DNA from: Methanobacterium sp.
Lineage (GTDB): Archaea; Methanobacteriota; Methanobacteria; Methanobacteriales; Methanobacteriaceae
Length of the DNA stretch: 64,000 bases
Reading direction: 5' to 3'
Assembly: GCA_030017655.1 (NCBI GenBank)
Contig: JASEIM010000002.1
Coordinates: 1 to 64,000, forward strand
Of this stretch, positions 62,965 through 64,000 are shown in pieces. The notes below the pieces were generated by a model that was given only the letters and a program-made list of their open reading frames with translations, was not told the origin of the DNA and made no database searches. Position numbers and translations under genes: made by a program. How positions within the stretch are numbered: position 1 is the stretch's first letter; each line of letters opens with the position of its first letter.

Positions 62965-64000
62965 ATGAGCAATGAAAATTTCAAAAATACAGTTTTAATT
63001 ACTGTAGTCCTTGGATCATTCCTTATACCTTTTATGGGGACTTCTCTCAATGTTGCACTTCCTTCTATTGGAGAAGAATTTATATTAGATGCAATTTTAC
63101 TAAGTTGGATTCCAACAGCATTTATTTTAGCTAACGCTGCACTAATACTTCCATTTGGAAGATTAGCAGATATATATGGGAGAAAAAAAATTTTTCTTTA
63201 TGGAATTATAACTTACACATTTGCCTCATTTCTTGCAGGAATATCCTCCTCAGGCATCTCACTACTAATATTCAGTTTTTTACAAGGTATTGGCTGTTCA
63301 ATGATATTTGGAACTGGAGTTGCTCTTATTTCTTCAGTTTTCCAACCTAGAGAAAGAGGAAGAGCTTATGGAATTTATGTCGCCGCAGTTTATACGGGAA
63401 TTTTTAGTGGGTTAATATTAGGAGGATTTCTAGTTCAACAACTTGGATGGAGAAGTATTTTTATCTTTAACATTCCTTTTGGCATTTTATTAATATTAAT
63501 TGTGTTATTCGAACTTAAATTTGATTGGATGGGATCTAAGGGGGAAAAATTCGATTTTATCGGTTCCATACTATTCTTTTTTATAATAATTGCTCTGATG
63601 CAAGGATTTTCAATGCTTGCAGAAAATTTAGGTAAATTTTTGATATTAACTGGAATTTTAGGAACCATAGTTTTCTTAAAATATGAAAATAGATTAAAAT
63701 ATCCTCTTTTAAGGGTATCTATCTTTAAAAATAGAATCTTCACAATTTCAATACTTTCTATTCTAATAATTAATATTGGGACAACTTCAATAACTTTTTT
63801 ATTGAGCCTCTATCTTCAGTATCTTAAATTATTAAGTCCTGAAGCTGCAGGGATTATATTGGTATTACAGCCCCTCTCTGTGGCAATTCTATCCCCTTTT
63901 GCAGGTAGAATGTCAGATAAAATTAACGTTCGCATAATTGCCTCAATAGGAATGACAATTACTACCATCGGACTCTATTCATTTACTTTTTTAAATGAAT
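62965..64000 (+). CDS. MFS transporter, EmrB/QacA drug-exporter type (3' end outside window)
   Basis: The frame from ATG 62965 is open to the window edge (345 codons). Motifs of 14-helix DHA2 transporters are present: GTSLNVALPSIGEEF (motif D-like), WIPTAFILANAALILPFGRL, ADIYGRKKIFLYG (motif A), and RERGRAYGIYVAAVYTGIFS (motif C region). About 10 hydrophobic segments are visible. It is probably co-transcribed with the prenyltransferase, suggesting export of a lipid-like or toxic compound; that link is inference. Confidence 0.85.
   Translation, partial: MSNENFKNTVLITVVLGSFLIPFMGTSLNVALPSIGEEFILDAILLSWIPTAFILANAALILPFGRLADIYGRKKIFLYGIITYTFASFLAGISSSGISLLIFSFLQGIGCSMIFGTGVALISSVFQPRERGRAYGIYVAAVYTGIFSGLILGGFLVQQLGWRSIFIFNIPFGILLILIVLFELKFDWMGSKGEKFDFIGSILFFFIIIALMQGFSMLAENLGKFLILTGILGTIVFLKYENRLKYPLLRVSIFKNRIFTISILSILIINIGTTSITFLLSLYLQYLKLLSPEAAGIILVLQPLSVAILSPFAGRMSDKINVRIIASIGMTITTIGLYSFTFLNE

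Overview
The window looks like the chromosome of a low-GC, mesophilic, hydrogenotrophic methanogen of the Methanobacteriales, most likely Methanobacterium or a close relative. Support comes from coenzyme M biosynthesis (comB), methanogenesis marker 7, the archaeal mevalonate/isoprenoid genes, a complete exosome superoperon, and a secreted enzyme with pseudomurein-binding repeats. Coding density is high, intergenic DNA is very AT-rich, and many starts are TTG or GTG behind strong GGAGG/GGTGAT ribosome binding sites. I see no rRNA, tRNA, CRISPR array or intact insertion sequence.

Layout. 1-2.3 kb: end of a cobalt ECF transporter (cbiQ, cbiO), archaeal riboflavin synthase and a CMD-like protein, then a decayed HEAT-repeat gene (2.37-2.97 kb). 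3.0-11.3 kb: the archaeal exosome superoperon: L15e, COG1325 RNA-binding protein, RNase P Rpp30 and Pop5, proteasome alpha, SBDS, Rrp4, Rrp41, Rrp42, L37Ae, RpoP, Brix protein, Pcc1, prefoldin beta, DUF3194. 11.4-13.2 kb: a structured intergenic island, then a HisA/HisF-like protein and a PfkB kinase. 13.2-24.2 kb: small membrane protein, lipoprotein-sortase, exonuclease III homologue, COG1205 helicase plus SWIM protein, a six-PAS histidine kinase and a CPBP protease. 24.3-37 kb, all minus strand: purA, an M20 peptidase and dapL, then the rps2-memo-mvk-ipk-fni-rnj-idsA-gltX series, which couples isoprenoid lipid synthesis to S2, RNase J and GluRS. 37.5-39.9 kb: ferredoxin, two NifX-like proteins, a DUF134 regulator and DUF2124. 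40-50 kb: phosphoesterase, marker 7 pair, PRC-barrel, TRAM, comB, TraB-family, GTPBP1-like GTPase, Ncs6-like thiolase, thiamine-binding protein and a DegT aminotransferase. 50.5-53.3 kb: a large pseudomurein hydrolase. 53.4-55.7 kb: a decay zone with an orphan HsdR C-terminal domain, a broken NUDIX gene and a broken glycosyltransferase. 55.7-64 kb: CPBP protease, Trm1, secreted and DUF4013 proteins, Lrp regulator, an archaeal ytfJ/ytfI-like operon, a UbiA prenyltransferase and an MFS exporter running off the edge.

The strongest candidate for something undescribed is a family of structured 5' leaders. Upstream of rpl37Ae (9269-9409) and of rps2 (minus strand, 37049-37198) the same nested architecture occurs: two closing helices, three hairpins in the same order, and a fourth hairpin abutting the ribosome binding site. 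The helices are conserved while their sequences differ in a compensatory way. Simpler hairpin leaders precede L15e, rrp4, xthA, the TRAM protein and the pseudomurein hydrolase. A second unusual locus is the RNase J start region, where the ribosome binding site and about 20 codons are duplicated, giving a 47-codon upstream reading frame whose stop overlaps the true start as ATGA.
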